Source: JAVBLP01 sp031553505
GTDB lineage: Bacteria; Elusimicrobiota; Endomicrobiia; Endomicrobiales; Endomicrobiaceae
Assembly: GCA_031553505.1 (NCBI GenBank)
Contig: JAVBLP010000005.1
Coordinates: 91,695 to 155,694, forward strand
DNA length: 64,000 bases
Reading direction: 5' to 3'
Part shown: in pieces, positions 52,297 through 60,706 of the stretch
Position numbering within the stretch: the stretch's first letter is position 1
Layout of the letters: every line of letters starts with the position of its first letter
Notes under the pieces: model-generated
What the model was told of the DNA's origin: nothing
Databases searched by the model: none
What the model saw: only the letters and a program-made list of their open reading frames with translations
Made by a program: the position numbers and the translations under genes

Positions 52297-53127
52297 TTAC
52301 CAAGTACTGGAAGGCTCCAAAATATAAACAGTAACGTCCCTAAACATCCAAGCCTGCTCTTCTTCAACGTTGTTTACGCCTAAATCTACGCGGTTCCCTT
52401 TTATAAGGTTTCCTGTGTCTCCCGCGTATCCGTATCCGTATCCGGATACAAAAAGCCTTGTTTTCAAAGGTATTACTTCTGGATCAACCGCCACTATGCC
52501 CCTTTGCATTTTCTGACCCAAAAACGTAACCGTTCCGTCTCCCCAGGCAAGAGGGTCTCCCGGGTAATAAGCAGTCGCTACCATCTTCATTCTTTTTGCT
52601 TTTGATAAATCATAAAGTTTTTCAATTTTATGGTCTTTTCCGATAAGTGCGAGCCTGTAGTATTCCTTCGCGACAGAGCGTTCGTTTAATATCTGCCTGT
52701 CGTGCAAAACGCCGTCATAGTATGTATCCATAACGCGTTTTGTTATGCTTTTTTCGATGCCTTTTTGCAGCTCCGATTTTCTCAGGTTTGAATTATATTT
52801 TCTGCTCCACGTCATCCTGAACGGCACGTTTTCGGTAATTTTTTTGGATTCTTTTGTAACGCGTATGATCTTAACGTCCTGCAAAGGTTTTACGGGTTTT
52901 AAAATATTTGAGGATACAATGTCACCGGGGTTTAATTTTATGCCTTGTTTGTCTAAAACTGTTTTAAGCGGAATACTTTTATAAGGGCTGACCGTGTAAG
53001 TGAGTCCGTCAACGGTTATATATGAGTGTATTCTGGGTGCGCCAAAAGAAAAAAGAATTTTAGATAAGATAAGTACCGCCAAGGGCAGGCAGGCGAGCTG
53101 AAAAACTTTTTTTATCTCGATTTCCAT
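52297..53127 (-). CDS. G5/3D-domain cell-wall protein (RpfB/YuiC-like)
   Basis: A 276-residue protein with an N-terminal membrane anchor (about 9-30), a DUF348-like region (SYITVDGLTYTVSP, LDKQGIKL), a G5-like stretch (about 90-160) and a C-terminal 3D domain: MVATAYYPGDP, VAVDPEVIPLKTRLFV and GNRVDLGV, with the three conserved Asp. 3D domains are related to MltA/YuiC lytic transglycosylases, so cell-wall cleavage is likely. It is the last gene of the tmk-to-3D operon, 18 bp after the radical SAM gene. Confidence 0.85.
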   Translation of the reverse strand: MEIEIKKVFQLACLPLAVLILSKILFSFGAPRIHSYITVDGLTYTVSPYKSIPLKTVLDKQGIKLNPGDIVSSNILKPVKPLQDVKIIRVTKESKKITENVPFRMTWSRKYNSNLRKSELQKGIEKSITKRVMDTYYDGVLHDRQILNERSVAKEYYRLALIGKDHKIEKLYDLSKAKRMKMVATAYYPGDPLAWGDGTVTFLGQKMQRGIVAVDPEVIPLKTRLFVSGYGYGYAGDTGNLIKGNRVDLGVNNVEEEQAWMFRDVTVYILEPSSTW

Positions 53128-53145
53128 AGTAAAACCGAATTCCTG

Positions 53146-53745
53146 TTATTTGTCATCATCAAGGTACGGGCGCACTCTGAAATCAATGCCAGCATCTTTT
53201 GCTATCTTTTCAACTTTTGAAACGTCAAAATCCGGGAATTCTACGGCGGTAAAAACAACTTCCGGAATATATTTTTTCGCTTCTTTTGCGAATTTTATAA
53301 TTTCGTCAAAAGATTCTTCTTTAAACATAGGCCTGTTAATTGCGTTATGTTCTTCAGGTGTTGAACCGTTTAAGCTGATGGAAATAGTATCCACAAGGCC
53401 TTTCAGTTCGGGCAGTATGTTTTTTCCGTGGTAGCGGTTGGCAAGGCCGGCGGTGTTAATTCTTACTTTTCCGCCTTTATCTTTTATCCATTTGCTTATT
53501 TCTTTCACTTCTTCCGGTTTTACAAGCGCGTCGCCGTACCCGCAAAACACTATCTGGCCGTATTTTTTAGGGTCGCCAATGGCTTCTATAACTTCTTTAA
53601 CGCCAGGCTCTTTCTCAAGCTTCAAATCGTTGCCCCTGAAGTCGTTAGCCCATTTGTGCTTTATGCAGTAAGGGCACGCCATCATGCAGCGGTTTGTTAT
53701 GTTAAGGTATAAATTGTCGCCGTAAACGTAAGCTATTGTGTTCAT
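53146..53745 (-). CDS. TatD-associated radical SAM protein
   Basis: A compact 199-residue radical SAM enzyme with cluster motif CMMACPYC near residue 18, the glycine-rich FCGYGDAL, and RINTAGLANRYHGKNILPEL. It has no SPASM or other extra domain. A small radical SAM family is known to sit next to tatD, and here tatD lies 10 bp upstream in the same operon. The substrate is unknown. Association with TatD and metG may point to nucleic acid or tRNA quality control, but that is inference. Confidence 0.85.
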   Translation of the reverse strand: MNTIAYVYGDNLYLNITNRCMMACPYCIKHKWANDFRGNDLKLEKEPGVKEVIEAIGDPKKYGQIVFCGYGDALVKPEEVKEISKWIKDKGGKVRINTAGLANRYHGKNILPELKGLVDTISISLNGSTPEEHNAINRPMFKEESFDEIIKFAKEAKKYIPEVVFTAVEFPDFDVSKVEKIAKDAGIDFRVRPYLDDDK

Positions 53746-53755
53746 TTCGTCCCCG

Positions 53756-54517
53756 TTATTTTATGCTAAACAAATCCAACGCGTTTTGTGTGGTCATTCT
53801 TTCGGCTTCATCATAAGAAATATTTTTAACCTTTGCAATTTCTTTGAGGGTTTCAATTATATACGCGGGTTCATTTCTTTCGCCCCTGTATTTTTGCGGC
53901 GCAAGGTAAGGGCAGTCTGTCTCTATAAGGAGTTTCGATATGTCGGTTTCAGCCACAATCTGCCTTAATTTATCCGACTTCGGATAAGTTACCGGGCCGT
54001 CTATGCCGAGCAAAAAGCCCATTCCGGTAAAAATTTCAGCTTCTTCAACGCTTCCTGAATAACAGTGAATAACACCTTTCGGAAGAGTTGCGTAGTGTTT
54101 AAGCAAAACGATAAGCTCTTCATAAGCGCTTCTGCAGTGTATTACCACAGGTTTATTATATTTCATTGCGGTTTCAAACTGTTTTATAAAAACTTCACGT
54201 TGAATTTTTCGCGGGGAAAAGTCGTAGTGGTAATCCAGTCCGATTTCGCCTAAAGCAACCGTTTTTTCATTTTGAATCAGCGTTTCAAGCTTTTGAAAAT
54301 CTTCTTGCGTTGCTTTTTGCGCTTCATGCGGATGTATGCCGAAAGTGGCGTATATATTGTCTTTTTTCGAAAACTCTAACGCTTTATCCCAAAGGGCGGT
54401 TTCGCAGGATATTTCAACTATTTTTGATATTCCGGAGTCAAAAGCCCTCTTTAAAGCTTCTTCACGGTCCGTATCAAATTTCGGGTCTGTTAAATGAGCA
54501 TGCGTATCTATAATCAT
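53756..54517 (-). CDS. tatD: TatD-family metal-dependent DNase
   Basis: A 253-residue TIM-barrel hydrolase: MIIDTHAHLTDPKF (metal His pair), TFGIHPHEA, LGEIGLDYHYDFS, VIHCRSAYEE, GVIHCYSGSVEEA and LLIETDCPYLAP. All metal ligands are present. TatD-type proteins act as 3'-5' DNases or D-aminoacyl-tRNA-related hydrolases. It lies 1 bp after metG, an arrangement common to many bacteria. Confidence 0.94.
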   Translation of the reverse strand: MIIDTHAHLTDPKFDTDREEALKRAFDSGISKIVEISCETALWDKALEFSKKDNIYATFGIHPHEAQKATQEDFQKLETLIQNEKTVALGEIGLDYHYDFSPRKIQREVFIKQFETAMKYNKPVVIHCRSAYEELIVLLKHYATLPKGVIHCYSGSVEEAEIFTGMGFLLGIDGPVTYPKSDKLRQIVAETDISKLLIETDCPYLAPQKYRGERNEPAYIIETLKEIAKVKNISYDEAERMTTQNALDLFSIK

Positions 54518-54518
54518 T

Positions 54519-56072
54519 TCAGCTCTTTTTGTCTTCCGTAATTCTCGGGAAAAGGATTTCCGCAGCCTGCAGCTTTGCGCCCGGCACGGAAAAGCCGTTT
54601 TCAGGAATGATTTTATCCGTAAAGTATTTTTTCGCGGTATCTTCTATATTTCCGGAAGCACCTGTAACAGCCCAAATTCTTTGCGTTACGGTAGGCATAA
54701 ACGGCAAAAGGTGCATAACTATTATATCTGCCGCCTGTAAATACGAGTATATGCATGACGCGAGTTTAACCATATCGGTCTTCGCGAGTTTCCACGGCGC
54801 GTCGTTTTCTATCTGCTGGTTTACAAGCGTTATCGCATTTTGCAATGCTTCAGCGGCTTTGTGCAAATGCAAAGCATTAATGCCCGGAACAAAGTTATCT
54901 TTCAGGATCTTCGCGGCTTTTTTCGCTAGTTCCAAATCAGGTTTAGTTTCAGGAACCTGAAGGTTAAAGTATTTTTCCGCCATTTTGATGGTTCTGGAAA
55001 TAAGATTACCGAGATTGTTCGCAAGGTCGACATTGTATTTAAGCATAAGGCCGCTCCACGAAATATCGCCGTCCGGCCCGAAAGGCATAATCGTCACGGC
55101 AAGGTATCTCGCGCCGTCAACGCCGAATTTTTCTACAAGCTCCTGCGGGGATATAACATTGCCCAGCGTTTTGGACATTTTGCTGCCGTTCATCGTAAAA
55201 AAACCGTGAGAATAGATTTTTTTAGGCAGCGCAAGCCCTGCGCCCATAAGCATTGCCAGCCATATTACGGAATGGAACCATATAATGTCTTTTGCCATTA
55301 CGTGCACGTCTGCCGGCCAGTACCGGTTAAATTTAGATTCATCGGAAGGAAAACCGGCGCCTGTTACGTAGTTTATCAGCGCGTCAAACCAGACGTAAAC
55401 GGTTTGAGTTTTGTCAAAAGGAATCGGGATGCCCCATTCAAGCGCGGTTCTTGAAACGCTTATGTCTTCAAGCCCGAGCTTTAATTTGCCGACGATTTCG
55501 TTTCTTCTTTCTTCCGGCTGTATTTCTATGTGTTCTTTATGCGAAGGGTCGGTAATCCTGTCGAGTAAATCTTTCTGGAACGCGGAAAGTTTGAAAAAGT
55601 AGTTCTCTTCTGACTGAAGTACGGGTTTTTTTCTGTGATCGGGGCAGCAGGCGTTTTCATCCAAATCCTTTTCGGCTAAAAACTTCTCGCAGCCTACGCA
55701 GTATAAAGCTTCATATTTACTTTTGAATATAAGCCCTTTGTCAAAAAGGGTTTGCATTATTTTTTCAACGGAAACGGCGTGTCTCGGCTCTGTTGTGCGT
55801 ATAAAATCGTCATTTGAAATGTTTAAAAGTTTCCAGGCTTCTTTAAATTTTGAACTCATTTCATCGCAGAGTTCCTGCGGGGTTTTTCCTTTTTCCGCTG
55901 CCGCCGCGGCGATTTTCGCGCCGTGTTCATCTGTGCCGGTAAGGAAAAAAACGTCAAAACCGTTCAGCCTTTTCCATCTCGCGATTATGTCAACCGCTAT
56001 CGTAGTATATGAATGCCCTATATGCGGCAAATCGTTTACATAGTAAATCGGCGTAGTTATATAAAATTTCAT
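54519..56072 (-). CDS. metG: Methionyl-tRNA synthetase
   Basis: A 517-residue class I synthetase. It has ITTPIYYVNDLPHIGHSYTTIAVD (HIGH box), the connecting zinc knuckle with CVGCEKFL and CCPDH, and KMSKTLGN (KMSKS-type box). It ends without the C-terminal tRNA-binding EMAP domain found in some homologues. It overlaps ricT by 4 bp and tatD follows 1 bp later, so the three are translationally coupled. Confidence 0.96.
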   Translation of the reverse strand: MKFYITTPIYYVNDLPHIGHSYTTIAVDIIARWKRLNGFDVFFLTGTDEHGAKIAAAAAEKGKTPQELCDEMSSKFKEAWKLLNISNDDFIRTTEPRHAVSVEKIMQTLFDKGLIFKSKYEALYCVGCEKFLAEKDLDENACCPDHRKKPVLQSEENYFFKLSAFQKDLLDRITDPSHKEHIEIQPEERRNEIVGKLKLGLEDISVSRTALEWGIPIPFDKTQTVYVWFDALINYVTGAGFPSDESKFNRYWPADVHVMAKDIIWFHSVIWLAMLMGAGLALPKKIYSHGFFTMNGSKMSKTLGNVISPQELVEKFGVDGARYLAVTIMPFGPDGDISWSGLMLKYNVDLANNLGNLISRTIKMAEKYFNLQVPETKPDLELAKKAAKILKDNFVPGINALHLHKAAEALQNAITLVNQQIENDAPWKLAKTDMVKLASCIYSYLQAADIIVMHLLPFMPTVTQRIWAVTGASGNIEDTAKKYFTDKIIPENGFSVPGAKLQAAEILFPRITEDKKS

Positions 56073-56878
56073 TTTGCGTCCTTTTTATTTTTGTTTTTGA
56101 TGTCGGATACCGGGAAATTTTTAAACTCTTTATTGCCCAGTTCAACGGTAACTGTTTCTTTTACGCAGTCTATAGCCGCCAGCCTTCCTTTTCCGTTTGG
56201 CGTTGATATCATTTCGCCTATTTTAGGCAGATCTTTCTTTATAGCTTTATAATTGTCGTTTTCGTAAGCTATGCAGCACATCAGCCTTCCGCATAAGCCT
56301 GAAAGTTTTGCGGTGTTGAGCGATAAATCCTGTTCTTTTGCCATATCTATTGTTACCGAGCTGAAATCTTTTAAAAAGCTCTGGCAGCATAAAACCTGGC
56401 CGCATGTGCCTATTCCGCCAACCATTTTAGATTCGTCTCTTACGCCTATCTGCACCATCTGTATTCTTGTCTTTAAAATGTGCCCTAAATCTTTTATAAG
56501 CTCTCTGAAGTCTACTCTTGTTTCGGAAGTGTAATAGACAAAAAGCTTTGAGCGGTCAAAGGTGTACTGCACGCAGGTAAGCTTCATGTCAAGTTCGTGG
56601 TCATCGGCTTTTTCAAGCACTATGTTTAAAGCTTTAGCGTTTCTTTTCTCGTTTTCGGCAAGCTTCTTTTTGTCTTCTTCGGTAACTTTTCTTAAAACTT
56701 TACCTATCGGGTCTTTGCCCTTCTGTATATTCTTTTCTCTTTCACATACCACGCCGGATTCCACGCCGTGTTCGGTTTCAAGTATTATCTTGTCGCCCGG
56801 TTTTAAATCTAAATGCCCTACATCGGCATAAATTTTATCTTTAATCCTTCTTACCATTACTCCGACTGCCATTGGCAT
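56069..56878 (-). CDS. ricT: PSP1-domain protein RicT/YaaT-like
   Basis: About 269 residues from ATG 56878, chosen because AGGAG ends 6 bp before it and touches the alternative ATG at 56884. The PSP1 domain has VGVMVRRIKDKIYAD..., LGHILKTRIQMVQIGVRDESKMVGG, GTCGQVLCCQSFL and LSGLCGRLMCC, where the cysteines can bind an iron-sulfur cluster as in the RicAFT complex. In Bacillus that complex controls RNA processing. The holB-ricT-metG-tatD order is also seen in Firmicutes. A palindromic element lies just upstream. Confidence 0.9.
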   Translation of the reverse strand: MPMAVGVMVRRIKDKIYADVGHLDLKPGDKIILETEHGVESGVVCEREKNIQKGKDPIGKVLRKVTEEDKKKLAENEKRNAKALNIVLEKADDHELDMKLTCVQYTFDRSKLFVYYTSETRVDFRELIKDLGHILKTRIQMVQIGVRDESKMVGGIGTCGQVLCCQSFLKDFSSVTIDMAKEQDLSLNTAKLSGLCGRLMCCIAYENDNYKAIKKDLPKIGEMISTPNGKGRLAAIDCVKETVTVELGNKEFKNFPVSDIKNKNKKDAK

Positions 56879-56903
56879 ACTCATCTCCTGAATATTTTAT
56901 AGC

Positions 56904-57010
56904 GGTTTAAAATTTTTGGCGGCAACTTTGCAAAACTTGCGCTCATTTACGCTTTGCAGCCGTGTAAACTTCGCTCGGTTTTGCTGCGTTTCGCCTAAAA
57001 CTTTTAAACC
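56904..57010. repeat. 107-bp palindromic element between holB and ricT
   Basis: The ends are near-perfect inverted repeats: GGTTTAAAATTTTTGGCG (56904-56921) and CGCCTAAAACTTTTAAACC (56992-57010), differing by one base and one indel. The inside is a weakly self-complementary, more GC-rich core with GCAAAAC and related words. It interrupts an otherwise tightly packed operon. Confidence 0.6.
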
Positions 57011-57032
57011 TTGTGTTTTTATATTTTTAAAA

Positions 57033-57998
57033 CTAAATTTTAAACATTTTGGATGTTTTCTTTAAATCGTCCAAATCAAAAAATAAGTTATCCATAACCG
57101 TCTGCGCGTTTACGTTTTTTAAAAGCAAAGCCCTTGAATTGCTTAAATACTCAAGCGTTTTTATCGCGCTCGAAGGGTAAAGCCTGAAATCTTTTTTTGC
57201 TTCCGCCATCATCGCATCAATATACTCTATAGCATCGTTTCTTGCAATGCTTCTTGAAAGGTCAAGCAGCTGCGAAACGCTTAAATCTTCATTTTTAAGC
57301 TTAAGCCAAAGCGCAAGCCCTTCGCTTTTGGTGTCATCTATAAGTTTTTCCGCGTCTTCAATAGAGCCTTCGCTTAAATTCGCTATTTCTGCGGCTTTTG
57401 CGGAGGTTAATGAATGGTTCAGCATCATATAGCTTGCTATTTCATTTTGCCCTAAAGGCTGGAAAAACAAAGTTTGCGAGCGGGAAACTATAGTCTGCGG
57501 GATAGTCTCTTTGTGGCGCGCGATGAGTATTATTATAGTATTATCCGGCGGCTCTTCAAGCGTTTTTAAGAGCGAATTTGCCGCTGCAGCGTTCATCTTT
57601 TCCGCTGGTTCAACTATAAAAAATTTCCATTTGGACTCGTGCGCTTTTGTCGCGACTTCTTTCTGCATATACCTTATTGTTTCAATTTTAAGGATTTTTT
57701 GTTTTTCAAAATCTTCGTCTTCAAGTTCCGCCTGTTTCGCGAAATCAATAAAATGGACATCAGGATGTATGTTTTTAGAAATTTTTTCGCAGTTAATGCA
57801 CCTGCCGCAGGCCCCTGTATCTGTTTGCGTAAAATCATTTGTAGTGCAGTTTAAAACTTTCGCAAACTCCACAGCCGTAAAACGCCTTCCGACACCGTTT
57901 TGGCCCATAAATATATAGGCGTGCGGAACTTTGCCGCTTTTTATCTGGCTGGAAAGAATTTTCTTTATTTTTTGCTGGCCTAATATATTTTCAAACAT
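57033..57998 (-). CDS. holB: DNA polymerase III delta-prime subunit-like protein
   Basis: A 321-residue clamp-loader subunit: FENILGQQKIKKIL, a zinc finger with CGRCINCEKI, SLLKTLEEPP and the sensor/arginine-finger IVSRSQTLFFQPL. The P-loop reads GQNGVGRRFTA, so the usual Lys is Arg, meaning that it probably does not hydrolyse ATP, as is normal for delta-prime. It overlaps tmk by 8 bp. Confidence 0.92.
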   Translation of the reverse strand: MFENILGQQKIKKILSSQIKSGKVPHAYIFMGQNGVGRRFTAVEFAKVLNCTTNDFTQTDTGACGRCINCEKISKNIHPDVHFIDFAKQAELEDEDFEKQKILKIETIRYMQKEVATKAHESKWKFFIVEPAEKMNAAAANSLLKTLEEPPDNTIIILIARHKETIPQTIVSRSQTLFFQPLGQNEIASYMMLNHSLTSAKAAEIANLSEGSIEDAEKLIDDTKSEGLALWLKLKNEDLSVSQLLDLSRSIARNDAIEYIDAMMAEAKKDFRLYPSSAIKTLEYLSNSRALLLKNVNAQTVMDNLFFDLDDLKKTSKMFKI

Positions 57999-58641
57999 TT
58001 TTTAGCGCTTTTTCTACAGCTTTCCTTATTAAATTTTGCGTATCTTCCTGCTTTTTCTGCGTTTTTATGATTTTTATCCTTTCCGGATATTTCTTTGCCT
58101 GTGACAAATAGCCTTTTCTTACGGATTGATGGAAGTTAACGGACTCCCTTTCTATGCGGTCGCCTTTTTTTCCGTACGATTCTTTATCAAGGCTTTTGGC
58201 TTTGCTCAATCCTTGTTTCGGGTCAATGTCCATATATATTGTTATCAGCGGCTCAATGCCCATCGATGCCGCGGAATTCAATTTATTTATCAAAGAAATG
58301 CTCAAATTTCTTCCAAAACCCTGGTAAGCAACGGTAGCATCGGTAAATCTGTCGCAAATTACGGCTTTTCCTCTTTCCAAAGCGGGAAGAATTATCTCTT
58401 TAATATGCTGTACCCTTGCAGCTTCAAACAAAAGCAGCTCGCTTAAAGGTTCAAGGTTGGAATTCGGGTTTAAAATCATTGAACGCATCGATTCCGCAAG
58501 AGCGGTACCGCCCGGTTCCCTTGTAAGCAGAACTTCAAAGCCTTTATTTTCAAGATATTCTTTTAAAAGGAGGGAATGTGTGGTCTTTCCGGATCCTTCG
58601 CCGCCTTCCATTGTTATAAAAAGAGGTTTCCTGTTCATCAT
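57991..58641 (-). CDS. tmk: Thymidylate kinase
   Basis: About 216 residues from ATG 58641, phosphorylating dTMP to dTDP. It shows FITMEGGEGSGKTTHSLLL (Walker A), LLTREPGGTALAE, VICDRFTDATVAYQGFGR (DRF) and the C-terminal ERIKIIKT segment. A longer frame starting at 58680 would contain the promoter. It is the first gene of a seven-gene minus-strand operon. The leader from the predicted transcription start is only about 4 nt. Confidence 0.95.
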   Translation of the reverse strand: MMNRKPLFITMEGGEGSGKTTHSLLLKEYLENKGFEVLLTREPGGTALAESMRSMILNPNSNLEPLSELLLFEAARVQHIKEIILPALERGKAVICDRFTDATVAYQGFGRNLSISLINKLNSAASMGIEPLITIYMDIDPKQGLSKAKSLDKESYGKKGDRIERESVNFHQSVRKGYLSQAKKYPERIKIIKTQKKQEDTQNLIRKAVEKALKNV

Positions 58642-58651
58642 AGTGCATTCA

Positions 58652-58680
58652 ATTCTATAAAAAAAGCCCGTAAGTGTCAA
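58652..58680 (-). promoter_or_regulatory. Promoter of the tmk operon
   Basis: On the minus strand TTGACA (58675-58680) and TAGAAT (58652-58657) are 17 bp apart. Transcription would begin near 58645, just before the tmk start at 58641, giving a nearly leaderless message without a visible ribosome binding site. Confidence 0.75.
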
Positions 58681-58739
58681 AACACATTGTTTTTTGTATC
58701 AAAAAAATGCCTGTAAAATCATAGGTTACTCTAACTTTA

Positions 58740-58768
58740 TTGACAAATTATTCCTCCAATGCTATATA
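58740..58768 (+). promoter_or_regulatory. Promoter of the hydrogenase operon
   Basis: TTGACA (58740-58745) and TATATA (58763-58768) with a 17-bp spacer; expected transcription start near 58775. Confidence 0.8.
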
Positions 58769-58770
58769 TG

Positions 58771-58784
58771 ATTGATAAATCAAT
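58771..58784 (+). promoter_or_regulatory. Palindromic operator candidate at the hydrogenase promoter
   Basis: ATTGATAAATCAAT is a perfect 6-2-6 inverted repeat placed over the predicted transcription start, where a bound protein would block transcription. Which regulator binds is unknown. Confidence 0.5.
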
Positions 58785-58811
58785 ACAAATTAATTTTTTT
58801 GCGGAGGGGAA

Positions 58812-59171
58812 ATGAGTTCTCCAAAAGATATTCTTCAGGCAAAGAAGGAAATTGCGAAAAAAGAGCTTGAAAAGGCGGGTTTTTTTAAGCCTGTCAGGAT
58901 CTATGTTGGTTCCGCTACATGCGAAAACGCCGCGGGCGCCGCTGATGTTATGGCAGTTTTTGAAGGATATCTGAAGGATAATCCTAAAGCGGAAGCGTAT
59001 TTAAGCAAAAAAGGGTGTTCGGGAAGATGCAATCTTGAGCCAACCGTTGAAATCGTCGAAGACGGCAAAAGGATAACGCAGTATGTACAAATCGACGCGC
59101 AAAAAGCCCGCCAGATTATAGAAAAACACTTAAAAAGCGGCGAAATCCAAAGCCAGTGGGTGATAAAATGA
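58812..59171 (+). CDS. Thioredoxin-like [2Fe-2S] ferredoxin, HndB-like
   Basis: A 119-residue small ferredoxin fold with VRIYVGSATCENAAGA, KKGCSGRCNLEPTVEI and a C-terminal EKHLKSGEI. The three visible cysteines (CENAAG, GCSGRC) fit the NuoE-like thioredoxin ferredoxin domain seen in HndB of the NADP-reducing hydrogenase. It is the first gene of the hydrogenase operon, with GGAGGGG before its ATG, and overlaps hydB by 4 bp. It should carry electrons among the hydrogenase subunits. Confidence 0.87.
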   Translation: MSSPKDILQAKKEIAKKELEKAGFFKPVRIYVGSATCENAAGAADVMAVFEGYLKDNPKAEAYLSKKGCSGRCNLEPTVEIVEDGKRITQYVQIDAQKARQIIEKHLKSGEIQSQWVIK

Positions 59172-60706
59172 CAAAACAGCATATATCTGACAACTTTAAA
59201 AAAGCTTTCGGGGACGTAAGCTATTTTTCGCAGCAGACGCGCATTGCCTTAAGAAACGTTGGCTTAATCGATCCGGAAAATATTTATGATTATATTTACA
59301 ACGCGCAGGGGTATCAGGCATTGGCTTCCGTTTTAACGGATATGAAACCCGTGGGTGTTATCGAAACTATTAAAAAAGCGGGTTTAAGGGGAAGAGGCGG
59401 AGCAGGTTTTCCTACAGGCACAAAGTGGGAGTTTACCGCGAAATCCAAAGACCCGGACAAGTACGTTGTTTGCAATGCCGATGAAGGCGACCCGGGCGCG
59501 TTTATGGACAGAAGCGCCATTGAAGGCGATCCGCACAGTATAATTGAAGGCATGATGATAGGCGGATACGCGATAGGCGCTGCAAAAGGCATCATTTATA
59601 TAAGGGCGGAATATCCTTTGGCTGTCGAAAGGCTGGAAAAAGCTTTTGCAGCGGCAAAAAAAGAAGGTTTTTTAGGACAAAATATTTTAGGTTCCGATTT
59701 CAGTTTTGACATAGAGATAAGGCTTGGAGCGGGCGCTTTTGTATGCGGCGAAGAAACCGCGCTTATTAATTCCATCGAAGGAAAGAGGGGAATGCCAAGG
59801 CCGAGGCCTCCTTTTCCTGCCGCCAACGGCGTTTTCGGAAAACCTACCCTTGTAAATAATGTCGAAACCTGGGCAAATATTGTTCCTATAATTTTAGAAG
59901 GGCCGCAATGGTTTGCCGGCATAGGAGTTGACAAGTCAAAAGGCACAAAAGTTTTTGCTCTTGCTGGCAAAATAAAAAATACCGGCCTTGTGGAAGTGCC
60001 GATGGGCACCACTTTAAGGCAGATTGTTTATGATATCGGCGGAGGCATCCCGAATGATAAAAAATTTAAATCGGTGCAGACTGGCGGGCCTTCAGGCGGC
60101 TGCCTTACGGAAAAATTTTTGGATACAAGCATAGATTACGAATCTCTCGCGGCGGCGGGCTCAATTATGGGTTCCGGCGGTATGATTGTAATAGATGAAG
60201 ATTCTTGCATGGTCAACATATCAAAATACTTCCTTGAGTTTACGCAGAGCGAGTCGTGCGGCAAATGCGTACCGTGCAGGGAAGGCACTACGAGAATGTT
60301 TGAAATTTTGACGAGAATTACCGAAGGCGAAGGCGCTGACGGCGACATAGAAAAGCTTGAAAGGCTCGGGGAAGTGATAAAAAAATCTTCTCTTTGCGGG
60401 TTGGGGCAGTCCGCGCCCAATCCCGTGCTTAGCACAATAAAAAATTTCAGGCAGGAATACGAAGAACATATCAAACTTAAAAAATGCAGAGCGAAAGTCT
60501 GCGAAAAGCTTCTGCGTTACGAAATAACTGATAAATGCATAGGCTGCGGGCAATGCAAAGGCGTATGCCCAGTTGAAGCCATAACCGGCGCGTTTAAAGA
60601 AAAACATTTTATTATCCAGGATAAATGCGTTCACTGCGCCAGGTGTTTTAAAGCTTGTAAATTCGACGCGATATCCAAAGAGTCCGGTTTGGAGGGCAGC
60701 AAATGA
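59168..60706 (+). CDS. hydB: NADH-binding flavoprotein subunit of the [FeFe] hydrogenase (NuoF-like)
   Basis: About 512 residues from ATG 59168 (ATGA overlap). It has an N-terminal lead, the NuoF-type NADH/FMN site GLRGRGGAGFPTGTKWEF, VCNADEGDPGAFMDR, GAGAFVCGEETALINSIEG, the [4Fe-4S] motif ESCGKCVPCREGTTRM, and a C-terminal pair of ferredoxin clusters (CIGCGQCKGVCP and CVHCARCFKAC). This is the HydB/HndC subunit that exchanges electrons with NAD(P)H and is central to flavin-based electron bifurcation in the family. Confidence 0.95.
   Translation: MTKQHISDNFKKAFGDVSYFSQQTRIALRNVGLIDPENIYDYIYNAQGYQALASVLTDMKPVGVIETIKKAGLRGRGGAGFPTGTKWEFTAKSKDPDKYVVCNADEGDPGAFMDRSAIEGDPHSIIEGMMIGGYAIGAAKGIIYIRAEYPLAVERLEKAFAAAKKEGFLGQNILGSDFSFDIEIRLGAGAFVCGEETALINSIEGKRGMPRPRPPFPAANGVFGKPTLVNNVETWANIVPIILEGPQWFAGIGVDKSKGTKVFALAGKIKNTGLVEVPMGTTLRQIVYDIGGGIPNDKKFKSVQTGGPSGGCLTEKFLDTSIDYESLAAAGSIMGSGGMIVIDEDSCMVNISKYFLEFTQSESCGKCVPCREGTTRMFEILTRITEGEGADGDIEKLERLGEVIKKSSLCGLGQSAPNPVLSTIKNFRQEYEEHIKLKKCRAKVCEKLLRYEITDKCIGCGQCKGVCPVEAITGAFKEKHFIIQDKCVHCARCFKACKFDAISKESGLEGSK

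Noticed and set aside
58771..58784. A classical FNR/CRP-type site at the hydrogenase promoter
   Set aside because: The half-sites TTGAT and ATCAA are only 2 bp apart, not 4, and no FNR-type gene is nearby; kept only as an operator candidate.
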